A stretch of DNA of 64,000 bases, taken from the NCBI RefSeq assembly GCF_000003855.2, contig NW_003101679.1:1486955-1550954 (forward strand), read 5' to 3'. The stretch's first letter is position 1, and each line of letters starts with the position of its first letter. The stretch is from Blastomyces gilchristii SLH14081 (Eukaryota > Ascomycota > Eurotiomycetes > Onygenales > Ajellomycetaceae). The notes under the pieces were generated by a model. That model worked only from the letters and a program-made list of their open reading frames with translations. It had not been told where the DNA came from and ran no database searches. This document shows positions 1 to 8,949 of the stretch, in pieces. The translations under genes were made by a program, and so were the position numbers.

Positions 1-1121
1 GGGCTGGTTGGGCATGGCAAGAAAATTACTTTACTTGACGCTGTCTTGGCCATTGCTTGCATTGTCTCCAGATATCTGATTTGCATGGCGGGTGCAGAGG
101 AGAGGATGTCGGCGGCGGTTCTCATGAGCTACGGGGTGTAACGACGTTAGTGGAATTAAGCTATAATGAGAAAGAAAACGTATAGGCGTATATGCAGGGG
201 AACGGCAGAAGAACGGGTATTCACGAACCTTAGCTGATTCCACCTCAGCGCGAGCAGCGATAACCTTACTCTCACCAATACGCTTGGATTGCGCAGCCAT
301 TGACAAGGATTCTTGCAGCTCATTGCTGAAGATGATATCCTTAATCAGCATGGACTCGACCTGGACACCCCAGCCCGCAGCAACTTCCTCGATTATATCT
401 CCGATCGATTGGGCGAGCTCCTCGCGGCGTTCGATGACATCCTGTAGCACACGTGCTCCGACAACATGGCGGAGGGTAGTCTGTGTCCGTTCAACAAGCG
501 CCTGGCGGATATTTGTAATTCCAAAGGCAGCCTTGTGGGGGGAGGTAATGTGGTAGTAGATAACGGATGTAAGATTCAAAGTGACGTTATCCTTTGTCAT
601 ACAAACTTGTCGGGGAACTTCAACGATCTGGATCTTCACATCGACTGTAGTCAAGTGTTCGCTGAGTGGATTAACTTTGACCAGACCGGGATCGACAGCG
701 CGTTCGAAGCGACCGAACCGCGTCACCAAGCCGACTTCACCCTGGGCAATGGGCTTGAAAGGGTTGGGGCAGCAGAAGCAGCAAGGGATGGCGCCCAGGA
801 AGCCGATGCTTTCACCCAAAGTGTGGACTGGACAACGGTTTGATGTCAGTTTGCTGTTTTCAAGAAGGGATATTTGATAGCAAGCGATGTTATATCTAAC
901 TTACTCATCGACGCATACCAGCCGTGGACGGTGGCGTCGCCATCGGGATGCTTGAGTACTTGAGCATAGCTGGGCTGCAAATCCTCGAGGCGCGCTGGCT
1001 GCACAGTCACAACGCCATTGTTTGAAGGCCGAAAACCCACGTTGCTAGGGAGTGGCACTGGCGCTGGTGCTTTTTGGTTGGATGCCAGAAGAGCGGAATC
1101 CTCCCAGTTTTGCGCGGACAT
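1..1121 (-). CDS. Stomatin-like SPFH/band 7 membrane protein (3' end outside window)
   Basis: Three exons can be read on the minus strand: 1121-905, 827-229 and 128 to the window edge. The introns are 904-828 (GTAAGT donor, CAG acceptor) and 228-129 (GTTCGT donor, TAG acceptor), and the phases fit. The visible protein is at least 314 residues. Residues 1-75 form a polar N-terminal extension. A short hydrophobic, Cys-rich segment (IPCCFCCPNPF, residues 86-96) follows, then an SPFH domain from about residue 100 to 270 with QGEVGLVTRFGRF at its start. The last visible part, AMQIRYLETMQAMAKTASSK then VIFLP, is the conserved C-terminal block of stomatins, so little is missing. Stomatins are monotopic scaffold proteins of sterol-rich membrane domains. 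The adjacent cysteines are plausible palmitoylation sites, by inference. ATG 1121 opens the only long upstream exon. The family call is firm; the cellular role is inferred. Confidence 0.9.
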
Positions 1122-4100
1122 TTTGAACGTGATGCGCGCGTATCGATGCGATCAACAGACTATGTTGATGTATATGAGTTCGGTTTTGATGGATGGTCTG
1201 AGGTTGGAGGTTGGAGTTGGAAAGTGTGTTGTAGGCAATGGACGGATGGATGCGCAGACTATGTAACTGGAAAGTGGAACCCGGCTGCTTTATAGCTTGG
1301 AACGGGGGGTTGCGAGACTACTCTGCTGCTAAACTACTAACTACCGAGCGCCAGGGATGCGCAGCGAAACTGATACCTTGGGTGACGAAAGAATTTAGAG
1401 AAGGGATTGCTGCTTGTCTAGGTTCTTGCTAAAGAGAAGAAGATCTCCTCCGTCTAAGTTACCATGTTCTGTTGTTGCTTCGGGAGCCGCAACTGGCTTT
1501 CATAATTTATACATCTGGGGTAGTAACTTTTTACTTTCCTCACCTCCGATCTCCGCATTTTAACTCCAACCTCTGTGCCCTATTCAACCACAAGGAGCAA
1601 GCTTCATACAACAACTCTGGCGCTATAATTTATCGGGTACCGATCGCCTCGACGTCAGCCCAGCATACGAGGGATCTCCAAAATCGTCTATAGCTACATC
1701 CTTCCGGTTCCCAGCGCATGAAATCAGATCATTAACTTATATGTTTCCTGACCTACCTAGCCAGGCAGACAAAAGGGAACTAACTACCTAGGCATGTAGG
1801 CGATCAACTCCTGGCAAACTCTCCTTTCGAAACGATTAAGCGTAGTAATATCTAGCCCCGTTTCCTTTCGATGTCGGTGCTGTGCTCGACAGAGAAACCC
1901 GATTGAGAGCGGCAAGGAGGAACGTTTAATTTTGATCGTTAACAAGGACTATTTTTATCCCACTGCGGCGGGCGTGGTCCACAGTGGAGCAATCCCCGCA
2001 ACCTTCTAGCCTGGGGGCGTTTTAGCGGGACCGGCCCTGCGCGCTTCTCGTCCCAAGCAGCATCAAGTGACCAAATATTCCCTCAGTAGTTAGGTAACTA
2101 GTTAACTTACTCTTGCCAAAAGACTACATTTTGCTGCCAATCACACCAGACAGCAAAATACCTGTGCACAGAGTTCGAGAACAATAATAATAAATTCCTG
2201 CCACATTTCTGTCCGTCTAAGCCACATCCCCCAGCAAACGTACAATTGGACACCCAACCCCAACCCCAAACCTGTCCTCCGCTCCGGTCCTCTACGATAG
2301 GATGAGCGGGGAAGCTAGCCAAAGGCTTGGAAGTTGGATCAGACATAGCCCTCTTTAGCAAAGTCTCCGGAGGCCACTGGTTGGCTAGTATATTTAACCT
2401 TCCTATCGCAAGGGCATTTCGGATCAAAGCCAATTATGAGAAGTGAATTTAAGGAGAGGTGGACCGAGAGGAGAGGAGGATTTTAACATGGATGTAATTC
2501 TAGTTAACCCGCCTAGATCCTACATTAATGATGGGCTAAGCCGGGGAGCCATTCAATGTTTGCCAGACGGCTTGCGCGCCTCGCAACGACTCGCGCAACT
2601 CACCCCTAGCCAAACTGAAGAGAATCATTTCCTTCTGAGTAACGGAGCATGATCGGCGGTACGCTGCGCAATTGCGCCGAAAGTATTAAACAACTCTACT
2701 TCCTAGCGTTTGAATCCACATATGAGGCTACCCAGGCATGGTAAACCTATCCACGGATCTTACCTCGCCATACATCAGCGAATGAGGGGCTTGATTATGC
2801 CCATGAAATTTTCGGAAGATGTTCTAGAAGGCGGAGCGCATAGACGAGCTTCATGTGATTAGCCAGTTTCGTCCCCCCATTTCACCTGATGCGGCACCCT
2901 CATCACCAGACATAACCACATCCATTCTCAGCAAAGGTCCTGGGGGGACTTGTTGATGGGTGGGTTCCAAAATGCTGAATCATATCTTTATCAGTAGTTT
3001 GACTGCCTGCGCTTTTCCTATAACTGACAGTCGCAATGCCATTCACAGTTGACCTATAGCTATCTGGAGAAGAGCCGCAAGTTCCAATTCGCCCCCCCTA
3101 ATACCTCACTTCCCCCAGTGTGGTGTTTGTGGCCAGGCTGTCCATTTGCCTTGCTTGAAGCAATCATGGGATGAGCCTCTTCTAGCAGCAATCCAGGACC
3201 TAAAAGATAAATGCGATGCGAGGCTAGTCTAACAATGACAAGATAGGGCTCTAAAACCAATCAATGAGTGACTTACTTCAACATGATAGTCCCATAACTT
3301 CGTTTCCTACCAAATAGAAGCCGTATATTACCACTACGAGTTGCCGTTCAGCTCCCGTTACGGGCTCCCCTCCAAGAAACCACTTACTGAAAATAATGGC
3401 GCTCAGCACAAACATATCCGGACCGCAGAGTAGCCTCCCCTTCTCTTTTCCGGGCAGATACTCACCGCAGTGGTGGGCCTACCCTGCCAGATGTCCGCCT
3501 ATTTCCTACCAACAACACCAGCTTACATCCCTGCTCGTGGACAACGGGAAGGGGCGATCGACGAGCGACGACGATGGCCGGGCAGACTGAATGTGTTGCA
3601 TCTTGGTTCTCTTACCTACCTACTCTTCAGCGTGTCTGACCGGCAATGTGGAAAAGAAGGTACAGGGACAAAGGTCTTCTAGCAAGGAACTAGAAGAAAG
3701 AAAAAGAAGTTAAATCCAAAAATCGAAAATCATCGATGATTTCGTCCCATTCTTCTCAAGAAATTCTTTTTCTGGATGGATTTTGCGCCGTTGTCGCGTG
3801 ATTTTTAACATTGGATTTACTTTCTTCTCTTTATTTCTTTTCTCCTTGCTAGGCGGCGGCCACCGAAGGAATATGTGAATGAAGGCGGTCTTATAATTAA
3901 CTGTGAAATTCGATGCTTTATCACTAGACTGAAAGTGAACAACATCCTTACATATGTAGTATGTACATGTACCAACCTTGGGTTTGCAGCCACAACTTCT
4001 ATCACCCCATTAGCAAACTAAGCTAGGAACTTAGAACAAAAAAAATAATCCCGAGAGTTTAAAAAAGCCCCTTCTAGAGAGCTTGAAGCATGGATCTTGG

Positions 4101-4248
4101 ACACTCAAAAGGACCGTAGTATGCCACAAGTTCGAGAAAAAGGGCATGAGGATTTAGGCGCGCGAATCTGAATCTAAGCGCTCGCTTAGATAATTAACGC
4201 GGGAACCGCTAGCCAGCCATTGCTTCAAACTGGCTAGAAGGGGCGGAT

Positions 4249-4330
4249 CTTTTTTCAGTTTATATTATTTTTTCATTTTATTATTTTTTTTTTTCATTTT
4301 TTCATTTTCATTTTTTTCATTTTTTCTCTG
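4249..4330. repeat. T-rich low-complexity tract
   Basis: Runs of T broken by repeated TTTCAT-like units. Simple sequence with no TSD or partner copy seen. Confidence 0.8.
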
Positions 4331-4466
4331 TTTGAGTCACTTTATACATAGGTGGCAAACAATTTCCATTTTCTTCTACTTTTTAGAACTAGTGAAATAA
4401 GCTTTTCCTCTGCTTTCACATGTAAATTTGTCTGTCACATGTCAAATAGAGCTCAAACTACCTCTG

Positions 4467-4528
4467 GAAAAAAAAAAAAAGAAAAAAAAAAAAAAAAAAA
4501 AAAAAAGAAAAGCAAAAAGAAAACAGGA
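4467..4528. repeat. Poly(A) tract
   Basis: About 40 nt of nearly pure A, with a few G, followed by A-rich sequence. It could be a retroposition tail, but no TSD pair was evident, so it is listed as simple sequence. Confidence 0.75.
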
Positions 4529-5079
4529 ATGATGATATCATATTTTGAACATTGTCTCAACAAAGTGGAAACAAAATCAATTATCACAAGCTAGAATATG
4601 TATTTTCAGATGAAAGAATGAAATGAAAGAAGTAGAGAGAAACTTTCCAGTTTAGAACTCAAAAGATACTAGATTTGTTATAAATAATTAGTGAAAAAAA
4701 TTAACCTAAAGTAAGCAAGTTATGCAGAGAGGCACTAGCAGAGAGAATAGTACAGTTTTGATGATACAACCTGAGACACATAGAAGATGTCAATGATGTA
4801 TGAGAGAGGAAAAGTCGGTAAAAAAAAAAAAAAAAAAAGCACAGGAATTGGCAATTGGCAATGGAAAAAATCAATAATGATAAATGATAGAACACCCTGT
4901 CCACTGAAAATAAAAAAAGCAATCAAATACCAGACAAGAGTGAAGGAACAATCTCGCCCCCCAAAAAAAACCCTCAATATCACACAAGTAGCAGCTATGG
5001 ATGAAAGAAACTGAACCCATTCAGTAATTAGTACCAACAAGAAGACAAACACTTTTTAAATCTAAAAGGAGAAAGAAGG

Positions 5080-5143
5080 TCTTTTTTTTTTTCATCTTTT
5101 CTTTTCTTTTCTTTTTTCTTTCTTTTTTTTAGGGGGGGGGGGT
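5080..5143. repeat. Polypyrimidine tract ending in a G run
   Basis: CTTTT-type repeats followed by a run of G lie just downstream of the stop codon of the minus-strand CAP20-like gene, in its presumed 3' UTR or terminator region. Confidence 0.7.
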
Positions 5144-5204
5144 CAATTGTCTAGATTGAGAATCAAGGCTTGGACAGACTTGAAAGAGTCATTCATCCCT
5201 CATC

Positions 5205-5855
5205 TCACTGCTTCGAAGGTTTCTGCTTCGAAGCCTTCTGCTTCTTCTCCGAAACAACCTCAACGCCCTGCCTCCCCTTCTCCTCAGCCTTCGTAATGTA
5301 TGACCTCAACCACGCCAACGATTCTGACGTGATAGTCAGGCCCGTGGTGATCACTGCCTTGCCGACAGTAACGTATCCATCGCCGCCACCGCAGTTCTTG
5401 TACTCGGACGAATACACCTGGAGCACATGATTCTTGCCCTCCTCAACAACACGCAGTGGCAGGTGGATGTATCCCTTGAGAGTTCCTTTGATGGTCTCCG
5501 TGTCCTTCGTGACGATGGGGAACCGGTCTTCGACGCGCTTGAGCCCTTCGTCGCCGAGGGAGTCGGCTTTGGCGACGTAGGGGCGGACATAGGTGTAGGG
5601 CTTGGAGAAGAAGGGGAGGACGGGCTTTGCGTAATTGGCGTAACCTTGGTCGGCGAGCTGGAGGGACTTTTGGCCGTAGGGGTGGTTCTTGAAGTAGGTA
5701 AGGGAGTCGGAAACTACAGGGAGGGTGGAGAGGTGCTGCCAATGAATATATAGGTTAGAGAGCTAACAGGGAGCAGGAGGAGTGATGAGAGGGGAGGCAC
5801 AAACATGGAGGAACTGGGAGGATGGCTTTTCGCCATTGACGATGGGTTCACCCAT
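5205..5855 (-). CDS. CAP20: CAP20/Mpl1-type perilipin-like lipid-droplet protein
   Basis: Two exons on the minus strand, 5855-5805 and 5735-5205, are separated by a 69-nt intron (GTTTGT donor, CAG acceptor, phase 0) and give 193 residues. That matches the roughly 180-200 residues of fungal CAP20 proteins. Family blocks seen include NHPYGQKS (residues 34-41), KPVLPFFSKPYTYVRPYV (54-71) and ADSLGD (74-79), followed by a segment rich in Lys and Glu and a strongly basic C-terminus ending KPSKQ. There is no signal peptide or clear membrane helix. CAP20 was described as an appressorium-induced pathogenicity factor in Colletotrichum, and its Metarhizium homologue Mpl1 is a perilipin-like coat protein of lipid droplets. 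A lipid-storage role is therefore likely, but pathogenicity here is not implied. ATG 5855 is the first in-frame start of the short first exon. The gene lies about 1.8 kb from the repeat island. Confidence 0.88.
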
Positions 5856-6590
5856 GTTGAGTGGTGGTTTGTTTATTGAAAATAGGATTCTGTATGGCGA
5901 TTAGTGGGTTTTCTATTATTACTAAGGAGTAAAAAGGACGGTATGAATAGGCAAATATAAATATATACTTACTATACAGGTAGCAGGTGATGCAATACGT
6001 CAGGACTGAAGGTGTATCAAGTAATATATATATGGGACTATGGATAGGGGATAAATTGCGAAGCAGTATGCAGTAGTTGTGTTCCTAAGAAAGTTATAGG
6101 TAGATGGAGGAAGAGAAGAAGAAAACAGCAAAAGGTGGGAAGAAGAGGGGAACCGGGTTGTTGTTATTATGACTATGAAGCAGAGAACAGGAAAAAATGA
6201 GGAGAGAGATCAAGACCAATCCAAAGCCAAGAACCCCTCAGGCAGAAGGGAAAACGTGCGTGCACCTACCTACCTCTTGCTTCCCAGCTTTTCCGCAGCA
6301 AGCAACAACCGCAAAACTCTCACCCTTTTCCTTGTCGTTATTCGAACTCTACTAATAGCCCTGGAGCTTTGCGCTTCTAGATCCCGCCTTGCAGCGAATC
6401 AGCGCCCAGGGTCGCCCGTGTGTGAGCTCCTGAGCCCGAGCTGCTGGCCACTTACTACCAGGGCCGGAAGCATGTGAAAGTGGCCAGGCCGGCGGGGTAC
6501 AGAGGTAAGCATAGTCTACGTATGTACAGTACGTGTACAGTACATGTATAGTATATGTACCGTACCTGCGCCTGTACCTGTGCAGACATG
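5856..6590. promoter_or_regulatory. Upstream region of the CAP20-like gene, with a GTAC-rich block
   Basis: This stretch presumably holds the promoter and 5' UTR of the minus-strand CAP20-like gene, since no gene is visible in it. From about 6514 to 6592 it contains repeated GTAC, TGTAC and GTACAGTAC motifs, which are self-complementary and could form small cruciforms. The TRIM-1 element sits directly against this block. No specific transcription-factor site can be supported. Confidence 0.4.
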
Positions 6591-6595
6591 CATGA

Positions 6596-6677
6596 TGTTG
6601 GGGGTCCCGCGGTTGATCGGCCCTTCTACCAGCAGTGCGCTGGTGGTGACTGAGCTCTTTTGCCCCAGTAGCCTACA
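6596..6677 (+). repeat. TRIM-1 5' LTR
   Basis: 82 bp, identical to 6922-7003; begins TG and ends CA. Confidence 0.9.
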
Positions 6678-6921
6678 GGTTATGAGACCATTAAGTGTGA
6701 GCCCCGCTGTGGTCAACATGCATGGGTTTGATCCCAGAATGGACTTAAGAATTCCAAACAAATACCCTGGACATTTAACAGTGCCAAGAGACATCCTAGG
6801 AGTGTGCCCTAGAAGTCCCTTGAGCCCTAGGACTGAGTCCACTGAGAGGAGCCACTATGGGGAGCCACTGAAAGGAGCCACTGAGAGGAGTACTGTACTC
6901 TGTGGTAGCTGGTCCGAGGGG

Positions 6922-7003
6922 TGTTGGGGGTCCCGCGGTTGATCGGCCCTTCTACCAGCAGTGCGCTGGTGGTGACTGAGCTCTTTTGCCCCAGTAGCCT
7001 ACA
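6922..7003 (+). repeat. TRIM-1 3' LTR
   Basis: 82 bp, identical to the left LTR; preceded by a G-rich purine run and followed by the second CATGA. Confidence 0.9.
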
Positions 7004-7008
7004 CATGA

Positions 7009-7337
7009 TTATTATGATTATTAATAAAATATTGACTCGCCTGTTGCTTTTGGCTTCTGTCTACTTGCCAGTTTTCCCAGTCTTGATCTCTCCCCGTAAG
7101 TTTATCCACGGCCAGCACTCACTAATGAAAGATAAGTTAACCACCACACCAGCACAGCGCCCCACGTTCGATAGTAAATCTCTTCGCAATATCTGTCCTC
7201 TCCCCAAGGAATTTTTGCAAACAGAATATGTAAGTTTACATTACTTCGTGATATCATTGACACAGGTCCCGCTCCAGTTGCATATAACTATGTAGTTAGT
7301 CAATGGGCCAGTTTTTACGGCAGCCTATTTAATATTT
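7009..7337. other. Intergenic sequence between TRIM-1 and the repeat island
   Basis: Composition is moderate and not obviously RIP-decayed in its first half. An open frame overlaps it only because it reads out of the TRIM LTR. No domain, RNA or duplicated sequence was recognised. Confidence 0.4.
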
Positions 7338-7581
7338 CAGTCAAATGGATTTTTTTAAAGACACGAACTAATTATACTAATCTGAATGTAGCTAGTGTAT
7401 TACTATATATAATTTAGTCAGTCTTGGCTTTAGGTACCGAGTCTCTCAGATAGAGTTCACCCAGGTATATAGAGACCTGAGTACCCTAGTCCAGGTCAAG
7501 ACCCCCCTTTCAATAAACCTCCAACGAGAAGATCTTGATTACTAATAAATCAGTATCATCAATGCATGCACCTTGTAACAA
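7338..7581 (+). repeat. Degenerate interspersed repeat F, copy 1
   Basis: Related copies share, in order: a GACACGCAC-like start, an ATATAGTTAGTATATTACTATATATGG-like block, the line GTCTTGGCTTTCAGACTATGA, short TATAGAGACTCTC units, GAGAAGATCTTGATTACTAAT, and an end near TGTAACA. Other copies are at about 53690, 55636 and 60916. The AATAAA-like signal and TAACA end suggest an LTR-like origin, but I could not find matching TSDs, so the class is open. Confidence 0.5.
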
Positions 7582-7945
7582 CTAGTTTTGTCGCGTCGCA
7601 TGGCGCCAATTCCCCGCATACGGTAGTCTATAGTGACAAATGTGTCAAATGGCTTTTTTCTTATCTCAGCGGGCTCAGACCCTCTGGCTCGTGTATACAA
7701 GGTGTATACAGAAAACTTGACCTCGCTAAGTGCGCCACTTGACCTCATTACATAATCATGACCCTGACCTCGCACAATACAGTAATAATCAGTTGATAAT
7801 TGACTTTCAATCTTTCAATTCACTCATTCATTCATTCATTCAACTTATCAATCAATCAAAGCATGTATAACTGATTCATAATCAATTAAATAAACAGATA
7901 AATTCATATAGAATATAAAGAGATGTTTTACAGAATTAAATATAT

Positions 7946-8919
7946 TGTAGCGGGCTGCGCCCGATCATTATATAGACTATTCCTTTACACTTCATAGATT
8001 CCGCTGAAAGCTCCGATTCTCGGTCATTCTTGATCACCGATCCTCAGCTGAAAAACCCATGGAATTCCTATTCTTCCACCCCGAAGCTCCACCACGTACA
8101 CACTGTGTATGCATATAAATATTCACTTCAATTGCTGATTCTCACACTTTCTCTTTCTTTTTCTTCTTTAATGTTTTTCACTTTGTTATATAAGATCTAT
8201 ATATTATACTTAGGACACCCTGGGCCTAGCAAGGACCTAGGTGAGACGAGGCCTAGGCGCCCTTAATAGGTGGTTAGTGCAAGCAAGACTGTGACAGTCA
8301 ATTGATAGGCTGGAATGCTGAGATTGACAGTCAGAAGGTTAGAGACTTAACTAGAATTGAATAGCTCTGATGTTATTCTTAGTGAGAATCTCACTTATGA
8401 GTAAGCTAGTTATAGAAGCTAGCTGAGCAGCAGCTCTTTAGAGGGAATGATAATCCCTGAAGCAGGCCTGAGAGAACAGAGATGACAGTCAGTTATATAG
8501 AGTGTTAAAATATGTATATAGCTTAAGATATAAACTGCAGAGATCTTGTTCTGTAGCTCTCTTTACTTTATCTTTTTCTTTCAATTCTTTTCTATCTATC
8601 TATTTAATGTGTCTATCTTTAAGACTGTGTTCTCTTTTCCTTTGTCATGATATTGTCAAATGATTTCAAAGTATCAGAAGATGTTAAAACACTGTAATTT
8701 ATAAACAGTTTTTGTATTCTGAGCTGGAATTTTCTGATTTTGCATATCTGAAATTGATGAATGTATAATAGTTAACTTTACAGATATAGGAAAAACCCTG
8801 AGAACTAAAAGTTCTCAGGTAGATGTCATAGTCTCTGACTGTATACATCTATAATTGAAGAATAATAATAATAATAATAATATATATTATACTGATCTAT
8901 TCAGTGTAGGCCTCTTACA
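7946..8919 (+). repeat. A1 5' LTR, split by a SINE-like insertion
   Basis: The LTR runs 7946-8210 and resumes after the duplicated TATATATTATACT at 8894-8919. Its outer end keeps CpG-rich GCGGGCTGCGCCCGATC, which has decayed to ACAGACTGCATCTGATC in the 3' LTR. Confidence 0.9.
8211..8880 (+). mobile_element. SINE-1: retroposon-like insertion with an (AAT)n tail
   Basis: This 670-bp insert interrupts the A1 5' LTR between two copies of the 13-bp TATATATTATACT (8198-8210 and 8881-8893). It ends in GAAG(AAT)n, a tail also seen in SINE-2 at 62 kb. The head is less AT-rich (GGGCCTAGCAAGGACCTAGG) and contains GGTGGTTAGTGC (8270-8281), like a pol III box A, but no clear box B. Long variable TSDs plus a simple 3' repeat indicate LINE-driven retroposition. 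A truncated LINE is the alternative. The body is RIP-affected. Confidence 0.65.
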
Positions 8920-8949
8920 CTTGAAAAACATTCATTGTCTTCTTATTAG

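Larger units (their letters stand above)
1122..5204. other. Long intergenic region without a convincing gene
   Basis: The stretch between the divergently read stomatin-like promoter and the 3' end of the CAP20-like gene holds only short open frames (up to 108 codons at 2107-2433). None has a recognisable domain, splice-linked partner or plausible composition. Base composition is ordinary (unlike the RIP island) to about 4.2 kb, then homopolymer-rich. The first few hundred bases should hold the stomatin-like promoter and 5' UTR. I saw no tRNA or other structured RNA. Confidence 0.5.
6596..7003 (+). mobile_element. TRIM-1: miniature LTR retrotransposon
   Basis: The element is 408 bp long. Two identical 82-bp direct repeats, starting TGTTGGGGGTCCC and ending GTAGCCTACA (6596-6677 and 6922-7003), enclose about 244 bp without coding capacity. 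Both repeats have the TG...CA ends of LTRs. The element is flanked by a perfect 5-bp target-site duplication, CATGA (6591-6595 and 7004-7008). A purine run, GAGGGG, lies directly before the right LTR and fits a polypurine tract, which sets the strand. The internal part contains GGGTTTGATCCC (6724-6735), similar to a tRNA T-arm/box B, and three 13-nt GAGCCACTG-like units. Mobility would depend on proteins made by another LTR element. The identical LTRs suggest a recent insertion or escape from RIP because of small size. Confidence 0.88.

Noticed and set aside
2107..2433. Open frame of 108 codons on the minus strand
   Set aside because: No domain, no neighbouring exon with fitting splice sites, and a composition typical of chance frames.
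2443..2652. Open frame of 69 codons on the plus strand
   Set aside because: Short, no homology recognised and no promoter or splice context.
4352..5052. Several open frames across poly(A) and poly(T) tracts
   Set aside because: Their length comes from homopolymers giving Lys or Phe runs.
6544..7295. Two plus-strand frames sharing a start MLGVPRLIGPSTSSALVV
   Set aside because: The shared protein is simply the repeated TRIM LTR read twice; the same frame recurs in TRIM-2.
8198..8893. Helitron origin for SINE-1
   Set aside because: It has a 13-bp target duplication and an (AAT)n tail; Helitrons leave no TSD and end in CTRR with a hairpin.
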